Shown: positions 41,758 to 51,947, numbered from the stretch's first letter. The stretch is 64,000 bases of DNA from Anodontia alba (GCA_964016985.1 OZ024826.1:73166768-73230767), one strand, 5' to 3'. Notes: a model not told the origin generated them from the letters alone. Translations and numbers: made by a program.

Positions 41758-41850
41758 AGAAGTAAGGCGTCGGAAGTAAGACATTGGAACTTAAAAGTTA
41801 AAAGTAAGTAGTTGGAATATAGAAGTAAGAAATAGAACGTCCTGAAGTTA
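41758..41850. repeat. AGAAGT-type tail repeat, short
   Basis: AGAAGTAAGGCGTCGGAAGT and AGTTGGAATATAGAAGTAAG after the T run that ends the RT2 3' UTR. Confidence 0.65.
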
Positions 41851-41904
41851 TAAAACATTTTTTTTCTGATATCATTGTCCCAACTATGGGTTTCGTCGTA
41901 GTTC

Positions 41905-42239
41905 AGTTTTTTGTTTTCACCTTTCTACTTGACAAATATTTATATATATTGCTATTTAGACAAATTCTGGTATTCCGATGGGTACGAATTGCGCACTGCT
42001 TGTGGCTGATTCGTTCTTGTTCTGTTTTGAACGCGACTTCAAGAGGTCTTTTTCTGAAGAAAATCAACCTTAAGTTATTGAAGCTTTCAGCTCGGCGTCT
42101 AAATATTTGGAAGATTTGTTAAATATTGACAATAACTACTTTGATGGTTTGATCAGTCAAATTTATTCTTCACGGCTTCAATGAAATAAAGCAAATTCTG
42201 AAACTGAAGCCCCGTTTTTGGATTTTCATTTGTCTAATT
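41905..42239 (+). pseudogene. RT2 reverse-transcriptase core fragment
   Basis: An early frame gives FLLDKYLYI. After a frame change at about 41960 the read is GIPMGTNCALLVADSFLFC and FERDF. After a stop it continues VIEAFSSASKYLEDLLNID, NNYFDGLISQIY, and after another stop NKANSETEAPFLDFHLS. GIPMGTNCA lies where RT motif 4 (the PxG loop) would be. Y-L-E-D stands for the usual YxDD catalytic box, with the first Asp changed to Glu. It is the same family as the - strand pseudogene at 10.8-12.3 kb (KIDNPYFERMV... there, NIDNNYFDGLI here). It has two stops, one frameshift and an abrupt end at 42239. Confidence 0.7.
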
Positions 42240-42242
42240 AAG

Positions 42243-42570
42243 ATGGGTTTTTACTCGGTGGTTTACTCTAATGACCGTTCTAAGGCGGTGATCCCGGTGT
42301 TGGTCTTACTCTTTGTTGCTTTGTGGTTTATTCTACGAGGCGATTTGTTTTATGTCTTACCTTGTGTCATTCTGTTCTTGTGTTTTTCAGTCCTTTTAGC
42401 CTTTCGATTACCTCGCTTGGGGAAGAGAGAGCTAATCTTAGTGTTTTTCGTACGTTTGCTCGATTTGTGCTTGTTTGGATTTGTCGGTTTCCTCTTCCTC
42501 TTGGTGTCTGGAAAGGGCTGCGGTTTGTGATTGTGGCACTCCCTGGACTTTTCTCTTACCCTTTTTTTCA
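42243..42570 (+). repeat. RT2 3' UTR joined to RT core
   Basis: GGTTTTTACTCGGTGGTTTA, GACCGTTCTAAGGCGGTGAT, GTGTTTTTCAGTCCTTTTAG, CAGTGCGATTAC-like CTTTCGATTACCTCGC, TCTTCCTCTTGGTGTCTGGA and CTTTTCTCTTACCC. This UTR directly follows the truncated RT core, so the two probably belong to one element that lost its middle. The 95-119 codon frames inside it are not coding. Confidence 0.7.
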
Positions 42571-42678
42571 TGCAAAATTTATGATTAACGTGATGATTTT
42601 GATTTTGAGATTCTTAACTTTCCTTACTTGGATGGGGATGTTCCTCGTCGAGCATCCTACGATGTTTAAATATAGCAA

Positions 42679-42760
42679 CTAATTCGGTTCCGCAGAGTGT
42701 CTGGTCATGTTACTGACTTCTAATTCGGTTCGCCAGAATGTCTGGTCATGTTACTGACTT
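42679..42760. repeat. two 41 bp tandem repeats upstream of LINE ORF
   Basis: CTAATTCGGTTCCGCAGAGT then GTCTGGTCATGTTACTGACT, repeated at 42720 as CTAATTCGGTTCGCCAGAAT then GTCTGGTCATGTTACTGACT. They lie 140 bp before the start codon. Tandem repeats in 5' UTRs of non-LTR elements often carry the promoter; that role is inference here. Confidence 0.8.
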
Positions 42761-42897
42761 CAACACTCGAAATAAATCATTAACTTCTACGAAATTCTAA
42801 ATCAGGGTTATTGGTACTATAATCTCCTCAAATCCGTCTCTAAATTTTATGGACGTCATTTCGATTTAGTTTCAAAATTCAAAGCATCGCACCGAAA

Positions 42898-45800
42898 ATG
42901 GACATAATTAGGAGCGAGGCAGATGCTTACGACGTGCTTATATTTACTGAAAGTTGGCTAAAACCGGACATTTCTGACACCACCATCCACATCGAAAACT
43001 TTTCGCAACCTTTCAGAAACGACAGACGCAATCGTCTTGGGGGTGGTGTTCTTGCGTATGTACGTGAAACTATTACCTGCAAACGTCGCCACGACCTGGA
43101 GATAAATGCTCTTGAGGCCGTCTGGCTCGAACTTTCTGTCAAATCGAAAAAAGTACTCGTGGCAGGTATATACCGACCACCAAACAGCAATTCAGCGTAC
43201 ATGGACTTAATAAAAGAAAGTGTTGATCGAGCCTACAACACAAACATTGTAGACATTATTATTGCAGGCGATTTTAACTTTGATATGGCTTTGAACAGCG
43301 ACAACAAAATTACGGAATTAGTGAACGAATTCCACTTAAGCCAGCTTATTACAGAATCAACACACTTTACCGAACACTCCGCATCAACGATTGACCTTGT
43401 TCTTGTCCGTAATACAGCAAACATTCTGCAAAGTCATGTACTCGATCCCTTTATACCTGATCAAGTACGATATCATTGCCCAATCGTTGTTTACTTAAAA
43501 TTTACACGTCCGTCAACCATAAGTTTTAAGAGAAAAATCTGGAACTATAAGTTAGCCGACTACGATAAATATCGTCGATTATTATCGGAATTTAACCTTG
43601 TTGAGCATCTCCAAACAGAAAATGATATCGATTCCAATGTTCAGTGCATTTCAACAGCAATACTTAGTGCAGCTGACAAGGCGATCCCGAACAAAGTTAT
43701 TACAGTAAAATTATCCGATCAACCATGGGTAACATGTCGCATAAAACAATTGATTAGGACACGTAAACGCACTTTCCGCCAGTATAGAAGAACAAACGAT
43801 ATCCGTTTTTGGATCAGATACAAAACAGTTCGCAGCACCGTTGTAAATGAAATAAGAAAATCCAAAAAAGAATATTATGATAAACTCGATCGCTTACTCT
43901 CTTCCGATAACTGTGATCCCAAAGTTTTTTGGAAAACCTCTAAACAAATTTTAAACTTACAATCAACAACTAACATACCCACGCTGATCATGAATCAGGA
44001 ATATGCAGAAAATGATCTTCAAAAAGCAAACATGTTGAATGCTTTTTTTACGGCACAGACAACCCTTAATGACACAAACAAACCTTTACCAAACTTAGAC
44101 CCAGTCCCTTACCACTTAGAATCTATTAACATTTCAGAGGAAGATGTGAAAGATTGTCTTTATAATTTGAAAATCAACAAGGCAAGTGGTCCAGACTTAA
44201 TCAGTCCCCGTTTACTGAAAGAAGGTGCTATAGTTCTTGCATGCCCGTTTTCTGTTATCTTTAATCGATCACTCCAACAGGGTTATTTCCCTTCAGCCTG
44301 GAAAACTGCCAATGTTTCGCCTATCCATAAGAAAGATGAAAAGTCTTTACCCAGTAATTATCGACCTATATCTCTCCTAAGCTCACCAGGCAAAGTCATG
44401 GAACGTTGTGTGCATAAACATTTGTATAACTATGTCACTTCTCATCAGCTCTTAACTCCTCTTCAGTCGGGCTTTGTCCAAGGCGACTCCACAACATATC
44501 AATTGTTACATACTTACCACACATTCTGTGAAGCCGTTGATAAAGGTAAAGGAGTTCGCGCCGTCTTTTGTGATATAAGTAAGGCTTTTGACAGAGTCTG
44601 GCACAAGGGTCTCCTGCATAAAATGTCCGGAATAGGTTGTTCAGATAACGTTCTTAAGTGGTTTGCCAGTTATCTCTCCGGACGGCGACAGCGTGTTGTA
44701 CTTAATGGCCAAGCTTCTGATTGGACTCAAGTTTTAGCAGGTGTTCCCCAAGGATCAATTCTTGGTCCCCTTCTTTTTCTTCTCTACATAAATGACATAG
44801 TAAAACATATAGGTTGTTCTATTCGGTTGTTTGCAGACGATACTAGTCTTTATATCATTGTCGAGTGTCCAAATGCAGCGGCTCGGTGTTTAAATGCCGA
44901 CTTGCAAACTATTTCTCAGTGGGCAGAAGATTGGTTAGTCAATTTTAATGCTCACAAAACACTTTCTATGATTATCTCGAGGAGAATTATCTCACCTCCT
45001 CATCCTCCCCTTTTTATGAACGGAACAATGCTTCAAGAGACGAATAGTCACAAGCACCTAGGACTTACGCTTTCTAGTTCCTGCAACTGGTCAGATCACA
45101 TTAAAAGCATTTCCGTAAAGGCTTGGACAAGATTAAACCTCCTCCGAGCTCTTAAGTTCAGAGTTAGTAGAAAATCACTTGAAAAAATGTATAAGGCGTA
45201 TGTGCTGCCTCTGCTAGAATATTGTGATTCGGTGTGGGACAATTGTCCCACAGAGACCAAAAGGCAACTCGACGTAATCCATACCGAGGCCGCTCGAATA
45301 ATAACCGGTGCTACTAAACTGTGTAGCGTGAGCAAACTACTCACAGACCTTGGATGGGAGACTCTCAAAAACAGGAGAAAAAAGCACAGACTCATAATTC
45401 TCTTCAAAATCCTTCATGGGCTAACTCCTGTATATCTTAACGTTCTCCTTCCACCACTAGTGCAAGACACGACCTCTTACAATCTAAGAAATTCAAATCA
45501 TTTCCAGAACTATCGCGCTAATACCAATTTGTTTCTAAATTCCTTTTTCCCGGCAACGATCCGTGCATGGAACGATCTCCCCGCCGAGGTCAAGGATGCG
45601 CCATCAGTGGCTGCATTCAAAACACGTTTAAACAAGGATCTAAAAAAACCTCCTTCGTATTATAACACTGGTACACGTATAGGCCAAATTCTCCAAGCGC
45701 GTCTGAGACTTGGATGTAGCTCCTTAAATGCCGACCTTTATCGTAAAAATATCGTTCCAAGTCCCACGTGTGCGTGCGGAGGATTTGAAAGTGCATATCA

Positions 45801-45978
45801 CTTTTTCTTTGCATGTCCTAGGCTCACTCATTTTCGAAGAAGATATTTCTCGGATTCTCTTTTAAATTATACGGTTAAAGATTTTCTCTACGGCAGCCAA
45901 AATCTATATTTTCAGGAAAACGAACAGTTGTTTCTTAAAGTGCAAGAGTATATAGTGAAATCCGGAAGATTTTTGTAG
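42898..45978 (+). CDS. non-LTR retrotransposon ORF2 (endonuclease-RT)
   Basis: An intact 1026-residue frame. Residues 1-210 form an apurinic-type endonuclease: TESWL with Glu18, GIYRPPN with Tyr92, AGDFNFD with Asp125 and Asn127, STIDLVLV with Asp166, and YHCPIVV with His193. The reverse transcriptase includes NYRPISLL at 487-494, FCDISKAFDRVWH with catalytic Asp559, VPQGSILGP from 616 and FADD with Asp647-Asp648. A zinc knuckle Cys958-x-Cys960-x7-His968-x4-Cys973 ends the protein. Such proteins nick target DNA and copy their mRNA into it. The frame is open upstream to 42844, and those codons read SFKIQSIAPK, the usual start of the endonuclease, so 42898 may be an internal Met and the true 5' end lost or changed. 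The family sits in the CR1/Jockey-like group by layout; I cannot fix the clade. Confidence 0.95.
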   Translation: MDIIRSEADAYDVLIFTESWLKPDISDTTIHIENFSQPFRNDRRNRLGGGVLAYVRETITCKRRHDLEINALEAVWLELSVKSKKVLVAGIYRPPNSNSAYMDLIKESVDRAYNTNIVDIIIAGDFNFDMALNSDNKITELVNEFHLSQLITESTHFTEHSASTIDLVLVRNTANILQSHVLDPFIPDQVRYHCPIVVYLKFTRPSTISFKRKIWNYKLADYDKYRRLLSEFNLVEHLQTENDIDSNVQCISTAILSAADKAIPNKVITVKLSDQPWVTCRIKQLIRTRKRTFRQYRRTNDIRFWIRYKTVRSTVVNEIRKSKKEYYDKLDRLLSSDNCDPKVFWKTSKQILNLQSTTNIPTLIMNQEYAENDLQKANMLNAFFTAQTTLNDTNKPLPNLDPVPYHLESINISEEDVKDCLYNLKINKASGPDLISPRLLKEGAIVLACPFSVIFNRSLQQGYFPSAWKTANVSPIHKKDEKSLPSNYRPISLLSSPGKVMERCVHKHLYNYVTSHQLLTPLQSGFVQGDSTTYQLLHTYHTFCEAVDKGKGVRAVFCDISKAFDRVWHKGLLHKMSGIGCSDNVLKWFASYLSGRRQRVVLNGQASDWTQVLAGVPQGSILGPLLFLLYINDIVKHIGCSIRLFADDTSLYIIVECPNAAARCLNADLQTISQWAEDWLVNFNAHKTLSMIISRRIISPPHPPLFMNGTMLQETNSHKHLGLTLSSSCNWSDHIKSISVKAWTRLNLLRALKFRVSRKSLEKMYKAYVLPLLEYCDSVWDNCPTETKRQLDVIHTEAARIITGATKLCSVSKLLTDLGWETLKNRRKKHRLIILFKILHGLTPVYLNVLLPPLVQDTTSYNLRNSNHFQNYRANTNLFLNSFFPATIRAWNDLPAEVKDAPSVAAFKTRLNKDLKKPPSYYNTGTRIGQILQARLRLGCSSLNADLYRKNIVPSPTCACGGFESAYHFFFACPRLTHFRRRYFSDSLLNYTVKDFLYGSQNLYFQENEQLFLKVQEYIVKSGRFL

Positions 45979-46395
45979 TCCCTATAAATGACTATGTTTG
46001 GGGAACTGGGAATCAGCCAAAACATGTTCATGTTGCCGCTAGAAATTTTTACAGCTGTAGCATTTGAACTGAACAATATGCTTTGTGTTTCATAACAAAC
46101 ACTAAACCTACCTGTGTATCCGCTGAATTTACTAATCAGTTCGATTGTTACTTCATGTCAATACACATGAAATTTCTTTCGTTCTTTCTTTCTTTCTTTC
46201 TTTCTTTTTGTTCTTTTTCACATTCATTAAATGTTACACTGCCTTCCATTCATAGATGATGTAACATATGCTGTTTATTCGCAGGAGATGACTAAAATAA
46301 GCACTTGTGCTTACCGTCAAATCCTGTGACATATATGTTTAATGCATGTATTGTATATGTCTACTATAAAGTCAAATAAATACAGTTTAAACCAA
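45979..46395 (+). other. LINE 3' UTR
   Basis: Follows the TAG stop. Contains a (TTTC) run at about 46173-46207 and ends near AAGTCAAATAAATACAGTTT, where AATAAA at 46376-46381 is a possible poly(A) signal. No target-site duplication was identified by eye. Confidence 0.6.
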
Positions 46396-46518
46396 AATTC
46401 AATGTTGGACAAATCTCTTCTGCAACAAGGCCGAACGGAACCTAAATAACTAGTATATAAATTCAGAAAAATATATGCTTGCATTGATTTTAGCACTCAG
46501 TTTCGTAAAATATTAATG

Positions 46519-47110
46519 GTAGTTAACCAAATCACGGTTAATAACATTTCTTCCCTTTTTGGTTGCACACCGGCCGGTCGGACTTCAGACTATATGACGG
46601 CTCCGGCCAAAAGACTTTTAAGTAAGTCGGTAGGTGCATTATGCTCTGGCACTGGTCGGGCCCGCTGAGGTCCAACTGTTGGTTTTCCTTTGCTTCAGCA
46701 TTTCAGTTATTTCTTATTTCTTGCTGTCGAGTCGTTCATCGTTGTTTCATCTCTGTATTCGTTTGATTTTTATGTTCTCGGAGATATTGCACTGATGAAT
46801 TCACGCGGACTGAACAAATGAGTTGTGTATACCACGACAGAACTAAGGCGGGGGTTGTGGCCACGTAAAATCGATTTAAGCCCCTACCCCGCCCGCCCGC
46901 CGTAAGATTTATACTGACCGTCCAAAGGCTGTGTTTCTGCTGTGGTTTACTATGTCTTTGCATGTATGTCCTGGTAAATGTTTTATTTTGGATAGCCATC
47001 TTGTTTATTTTTTTGGGGGAAAGAAACTGTCATTTTGGCTGTCTTGCTTGTAGTGTTTTGATTGTAGTGCCGTTGCTTTAAGTGCGTCCCTCCTTCTTTT
47101 TTGTGTCTTG
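46519..47110 (+). pseudogene. RT2 C-terminal fragment and 3' UTR
   Basis: The frame from 46519 reads VVNQITVNNISSLFGCTPA then GRTSDYMTAPAKRLLS, matching the NPMTV...FNCT...RASD end of RT2. The UTR follows with AAGGCGGGGGTTGTGGCCAC, CTGACCGTCCAAAGGCTGTG, CCTCCTTCTTTTTTGTGTCT and GGACGGAAGG. It starts about 120 bp beyond the LINE 3' UTR. Confidence 0.65.
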
Positions 47111-47379
47111 GACGGAAGGTGTTTGGTAATTGTATCGATTCTTGATCATTGCCTTCCTTTCTATTTATTGTCTTTTCCTCGGGACATTCATGTATTCTTG
47201 TATCTGGAAACTTCGAGTTCTAGCTTATTTTTATCGAGCACAATCAAATCCTACCCTCAAAACCTTTAAAAAATACAACAGAAAACAAAAACTAAATATT
47301 GATATGCCAGGAAGTACTACTATCACAGGTCACACACAAGGAATGAATGACACAAAATGATGTACGAAAACGGCATTAG

Positions 47380-47910
47380 ACGTCAGCAGACGACAAAACG
47401 AAGCCGGACAACAATTGATGGACATGAAGTAAAATACAAATTGCACTTCATTGAAGACAGAATGAACTTACAAAGAGGAGCTGCAACAGAAACATCGCCT
47501 TAAACTGTCGACTGCAGAACTGTTGGGGGCTTACACCTGGTTATACAGGTGTCAATCTCGCCCTTAATTCTGGAACCGTCTTAGCTACATGTGAATGTTC
47601 GGTCCACAGGCTGTCGGTATCGTAAGCTTGATAGAATAGTTTCTGAATTTTGCCATCAAGTCCTTGAATCAATTTCTAAATGTAACGATGTGTTACAAAA
47701 CTGCTCATTAATGCGAGGTTTTGGCGCCTATAAAGCCAAAACAGGTAAGAGAAAAGTCCAGGGAATGCCACAATTACAAGCCGCAGCCCTTCCCAGACAT
47801 CAAGAGGAAGAGGAAACAGACAAAATCAAGCGCAAATCGAACAAATGTAGACTTCTCGAAAATCAAAGACGGAAGAGGCCACTACAGAAATTAGGCTTAT
47901 GATATTCAAT
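47380..47910 (-). repeat. RT2 3' UTR pieces, reverse orientation
   Basis: On the + strand, GCAACAGAAACATCGCCTTA and TTGGGGGCTTACACCTGG (47480-47550) and GAAAAGTCCAGGGAATGCC, CCAGACATCAAGAGGAAG and CAAATCGAACAAATG (47750-47850) are the complement of RT2 UTR motifs. The sequence between (47590-47740), with a 103-codon + frame, is not recognised. Confidence 0.55.
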
Positions 47911-48335
47911 ACTTATATGGTGATGTAGGAAGGATTTGTTTTATGGTTACAAGGCCTAGTATCTGGGTACGTTCATATTCAATACGTGTTACATGCCAAC
48001 AGGTCTACACTAATGCTAGCTAAATAGTCCGTTTTGCGACGCACTGTATTAATGTGTTAATCACTACTCCGTATTACTGAATACATGAGTTTACAAAAAC
48101 TCCATCTATTACGATTGTTAATATGTAATTTGCGTGGAAAAAGGTTAGAAAACTCCTTATATTTCGTGCGATTGAATCTCACATGTTATAAAATAGCCGT
48201 TAAGGACACATTAGATGATGAAACTATTTCAGTTTTACGACCAAATTATTGGAACTGCGTTAAAACTATCTTAAGTTAATAGTTTAGAATTATTGTAACG
48301 ATCGACAGACATCTCCTCTTAAGGGAACTTATACA
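47911..48335. other. unannotated interval
   Basis: Nothing recognised. Confidence 0.4.
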
Positions 48336-48545
48336 CCTAGTAGATTGTTCGTCATTTTTGTACAAGGGGGATACTTGGTGTGACTTCCTATGGACATTCT
48401 TGCACAACAATCCCCTTCTAAAAAGTGGTTTACCCCAAAAGAAAATAATTGGCTCCTTTCAGGAGGTACTTCTTTCCTTTTAGAGTAGATTACTTTTCAG
48501 AAAGGATGGATTAGAATTTGCCAAAGTTGCAGCCCTGCTTTTGAA
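48336..48545. repeat. M6 hairpin
   Basis: CACCTAGTAGATTGTTCG, GTACAAGGGGGATACTTGGT, AGAAAATAATTGGCTCCTTT, CAGGAGGTACTTCTTTCCTT and TTAGAGTAGATTACTTTTCA. Similar lead-in to 14400-14640 (TACCTGCTAGATTTTTAAGC, GTACAAGGGGAATAACTA). Confidence 0.65.
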
Positions 48546-49234
48546 AGACTATCATCTTAATTGTGCTGTCCTGAAATACAGATTTGTTTCTACATAATTT
48601 CATTCCGATTAACTCAATATAACCCAGAGTATTATCTTCGTTTATGAAATGTGTTTCGCTGTAAAAGATCCCCCTTCCAGAATCTTTTTACAACATAGCG
48701 TTAAATAGACTGTACAATATTCACTTAAATTCCCCTTATATTGGGGAATACAATAATATATTTTTACGCGATCTCCATAGGTTTTCCTCGCTATGGTGAG
48801 CTTAAAGTATTTATTTATTTTAAATTTCTACTGGTGTTTTGCATTTCACAAAATCATTTTGGTAGACTTAAATAACCACTTATTCATTTTCGTACCATGA
48901 AAATGGCATGGATCAATATAGGCATGTTTTCTACGCGCTATATGTTTTTGTTTTATTAGCAGCTGGCTAAAAGTTTTATAATTATGCAGACTTCTTAAGA
49001 TATCAGAAGAACGTAATTTTGACGTCTTCAAAACGCAATAATTTCCTTTTTTGTCCAGTTTCGATCAATTTAACATCAAAATGCAAGCTTTAGCATAAAA
49101 ATGCATCTTTTATTTCAGATACATTCTTAATCAGAATTGTATTCCCTCTAAGTAAGCATGAATGCATGTTTCAAATGAGCTGGCCGATTGCATAAAATGG
49201 TTTAAAAGTTCTTAATATTACCACAAACGTTAAG
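48546..49234. other. unannotated interval
   Basis: AT-rich, nothing recognised. Confidence 0.4.
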
Positions 49235-49515
49235 TGCTCAAAATCTTACTGTTTGTTGCTTTGTGGTTCATTCTACGAGGCGATTTGTTTTAAGTCTTGC
49301 CTTGTCTCGTATTTTGTTCTTGTGTTTTCAGTCCTTTTAGCATTGCGATTACCTCGCTTGAGGAAGAGAGAGATAATCTTAATGCTTTTCGTACATGTGT
49401 TCGATTTGCGCTTGTTTTGTTTTGTTTTGTTTGTTTCCTCTTCCTCTTGGTGTATGGGAAGGACTTGGCTTGTGATTGTGACATTCCCTGGACTTTTCTC
49501 TTACCTTTTATATAC
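49235..49515 (+). repeat. RT2 3' UTR copy
   Basis: GTTGCTTTGTGGTTCATTCT, ACGAGGCGATTTGTTTTAAG, CAGTCCTTTTAGCATTGCGA, TCGATTTGCGCTTGTTTTG, TTCCTCTTGGTGTATGGGAA and CTGGACTTTTCTCTTACC closely match 42300-42560. Open frames of 74-125 codons here are shadows of a UTR. Confidence 0.75.
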
Positions 49516-49799
49516 ATGTAAAAGCAGAAAAAAAATGAAAGAAAAAGAGAAAGAAACCATATTATATAACTCAATCATCCGATGCAACACGCATACTTCG
49601 TATAAATATATAATAGGGAGAGATAAATAACGATGAAATAAAGAATCATAGGCAGGAGGAAGTCCTTACTCCCAGTAAACAACGTAACGCTGTCTACTTG
49701 TATCCATTTCCATCTTTTAAAACAAAGTCCAGCTTAATTAGTCGCTATGAAAACTGATATGAAAATTAAATGTCTTCGTCTACAAACCACCAAAGGCAA
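49516..49799. other. unannotated interval
   Basis: Nothing recognised. Confidence 0.4.
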
Positions 49800-49975
49800 G
49801 CAATGCATCCCCAAAGAATGCGGCGTCTGATCAGGGTTTCCACTGTTTAGAATTAGTTAAGCCATTATTCTCTAGAAATATCTAAATCACAAGGCCTTAC
49901 GTACCTAGAAATGAAATTCGACTCTTCCAATAAATAGCGTAGGAAGAGTTTATTCAGCTAAAAAAGGGTTAAAAA
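49800..49975. mobile_element. M1 MITE, right half
   Basis: AAGAATGCGGCGTCTGATCA, GGGTTTCCACTGTTTA, then the arm with CTAGAAATATCTAAATC-type sequence and AGAGTTTATTCAGC to AAAAAAGGGTTAA. The left half is missing. Confidence 0.6.
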
Positions 49976-50149
49976 ATGTAACGGAAGAAAACAAGTTGAA
50001 AGTGGGCAAGATAAATGCTAATATTTCAGATGCAAATACCATGGCGCTGTACTGGAGTGTGAAGGTTCAAGATTCTACCGTTTGCAGTTACGCAGGAGAC
50101 AGTCCGGGTTTGTAGACACACTGCCAAGAAAATATAATTGAAGTTATCT

Positions 50150-50400
50150 AAGTAAAGCCGCAATCATGAAACACAGCCTTTCCGAAAGAAGAAGAGGTTA
50201 GGAATAAACAATGACAAGACACAATGACACAGTTGCAGTTATTGGCATACAAGAACTGCAAAAGAGGAACCGCCTTGGAACGGTCGATAGAAACAACTAC
50301 TGGGGGGTTAAACTAGTTTTACTACATCGGAACCTCGCTCTAAATTCTAATTGAGCTCAAAATACAATCATGTTTGGTTCGCGTAGATACTCTGCAAGGA
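50150..50400 (-). repeat. RT2-associated 3' UTR copy, reverse
   Basis: AGAAGAGGTTAGGAATAAAC, AATGACAAGACACAATGACA, CAGTTGCAGTTATTGGCATA, AACGGTCGATAGAAACAACT and CGGAACCTCGCTCTAAATTC. Matches 54995-55260 along its length; both read as complement of the UTR at 46860-47110. Confidence 0.6.
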
Positions 50401-50999
50401 AGTCTAGTGTTTACTCTTTGGATTTGGTGTAGGGTACGGTATAGGTGTTGGAATATTTATGGTAATTATGGAATCGTTGCGTGAAGTCCTTGTCTAGGAA
50501 GAAAATTATACAATAATTGTGTGAACTAGATCAATATTTATTCATTGGTGATGAACGCAGCTAAACATGCTTCACATCGAGCTGTACTTGTTGACATGCA
50601 GATTTATTCTTTACCTTGATTAGTTTAAATATCAGCAGACGGCATTCTACAATATTGATACTAGTTTACCCAGAAACTAGTGCTTGCTTGATGTAGAGGA
50701 CCCTTTGCGGACCGAACACATGTTTGGAATTTGGAGCTGCATCAGACTTAAGGGCAAGATTTTGCACCAGCAAAACTGGTCTAAGCACCCTGCCCGTAAT
50801 GTTCTACTGACCGTTCCCAGGCGATTGTGTTGCAGCTCTTTTTCATTTGTATTCCGGTTATTGCATAAGTGACATGATTGTGTCTTGTCGATATTGTTGT
50901 ATTTCCTTGGTATCTTCACTTGCATTTCTGCCATTTAAAAACATCGTCAAGCCTACCATGTTTATTTTAAGTATTTTTCATGATGCATTCGACAGAAAG
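50401..50999. other. mostly unannotated interval
   Basis: A lone M5 end (TATCAGCAGACGGCATTCTA) is at 50630. Nothing else recognised. Confidence 0.4.
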
Positions 51000-51085
51000 G
51001 CCTAAGCAAACAATGCATGTCCACATTAGGCACCACAGAACACGATGTCTGATCAGAGTCTTTTCTGTTTGTCAATCATCCAGGC
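51000..51085. repeat. M1 core, decayed
   Basis: AAACAATGCATGTCCACATT, AGGCACCACAGAACACGATG and TGATCAGAGTCTTTTCTGTT. Confidence 0.55.
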
Positions 51086-51164
51086 GTTTTAGACACACAT
51101 TAACGATGGTAAAGTGGACTTATTCAAAGTTAAGGTTAAAAAAAGTCTGGTAAATGGTAAATGC

Positions 51165-51320
51165 CTCCTAACATTTAGAAAACAAAGAATACATAAAAGA
51201 AAGAAAATCGGTTTCATTAATGTAATTTGCAAGGCTACATATGTCCCGTACCACCCCGACTTAAACGGAACCAAATGAACCAAGACATCAGAGTGGGTTC
51301 AATTTCATTTTCATTCAAAG
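51165..51320. repeat. dispersed repeat T (AAACAAAGAACACAC family), decayed
   Basis: GAAAACAAAGAATACATAAA, AATCGGTTTCATTAATG, TTTGCAAGGCTACATATGTC, ACCACCCCGACTTAAACGG. Same order as 54065-54250 and 56300-56500. Confidence 0.5.
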
Positions 51321-51359
51321 TCCATTTTACCATTTGTTGGTGTGTTTACAAAATACCAG

Positions 51360-51415
51360 ATAAGTGACAAACAATGTAGACCCAGATTATTGCTCTGAGT
51401 GCATTGTTTGTACAG
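51360..51415. repeat. M1 core remnant
   Basis: GACAAACAATGTAGACCCAG then GTGCATTGTTTGTACAGGCC. The centre is deleted. Confidence 0.5.
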
Positions 51416-51947
51416 GCCTGTCTGTCCGAATACTTAGGGTTAACATGGCAGTGGCTACCACAGAAAAGATCAAAAGAAGGCAGAGGTTTAGATCATGTTT
51501 TGCTAATGCAGAATATGATCTGTGTTGTATTTCACATATAACACATTTCAGCACGGCATGGTTCATTGCGTGCTAAAGATTAATAGACAAGGTCCGGTAA
51601 ATGTCACTTCAGGGTATAGACTGAGACGTAATGTAATACAGTCAGCCCTAGTGTTTATGAGTATAACCAGTTTTCGCTGTAGAAGTACATTCGATTTGAA
51701 TTTTAGAACTTTAGAAGAGCAAAGTTTCTGTCCAGACTGTGCAATTGTGAAGTCTAGATATCTTTCTAGGTCGTTGCATATTTTGTACGGTGCCATATGC
51801 TACCCCACTGCGTATTTATGTATTTTAATATCTTTATTAAATGCATATTTGAAGCAATGTCTTATTGCAAATATCACGAAAACACAATTTAAAGATTTAT
51901 AGGAGAAATAAAACACGCTGCTTATGGTGATCAATCAGCATGCGATT
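51416..51947. other. unannotated interval
   Basis: Overlapping open frames of 126 codons (+, 51522-51902) and 77 codons (-). Neither shows a domain, signal sequence or family motif. It could be host sequence but there is no evidence for a gene. Confidence 0.35.

Noticed and set aside
41337..41858. 173-codon frame on the - strand rich in Lys and Arg
   Set aside because: It is antisense to an RT2 3' UTR and an AGAAGT simple repeat; similar frames recur at 42350 and 49290 only because the UTR repeats.
42243..42682. 95-119 codon hydrophobic frames that look like membrane proteins
   Set aside because: They are frames through the T-rich RT2 UTR and are not conserved between copies as protein.
51522..51902. 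126-codon frame as a host exon
   Set aside because: No domain, no clear splice sites, no codon bias that I can judge; left as unannotated.
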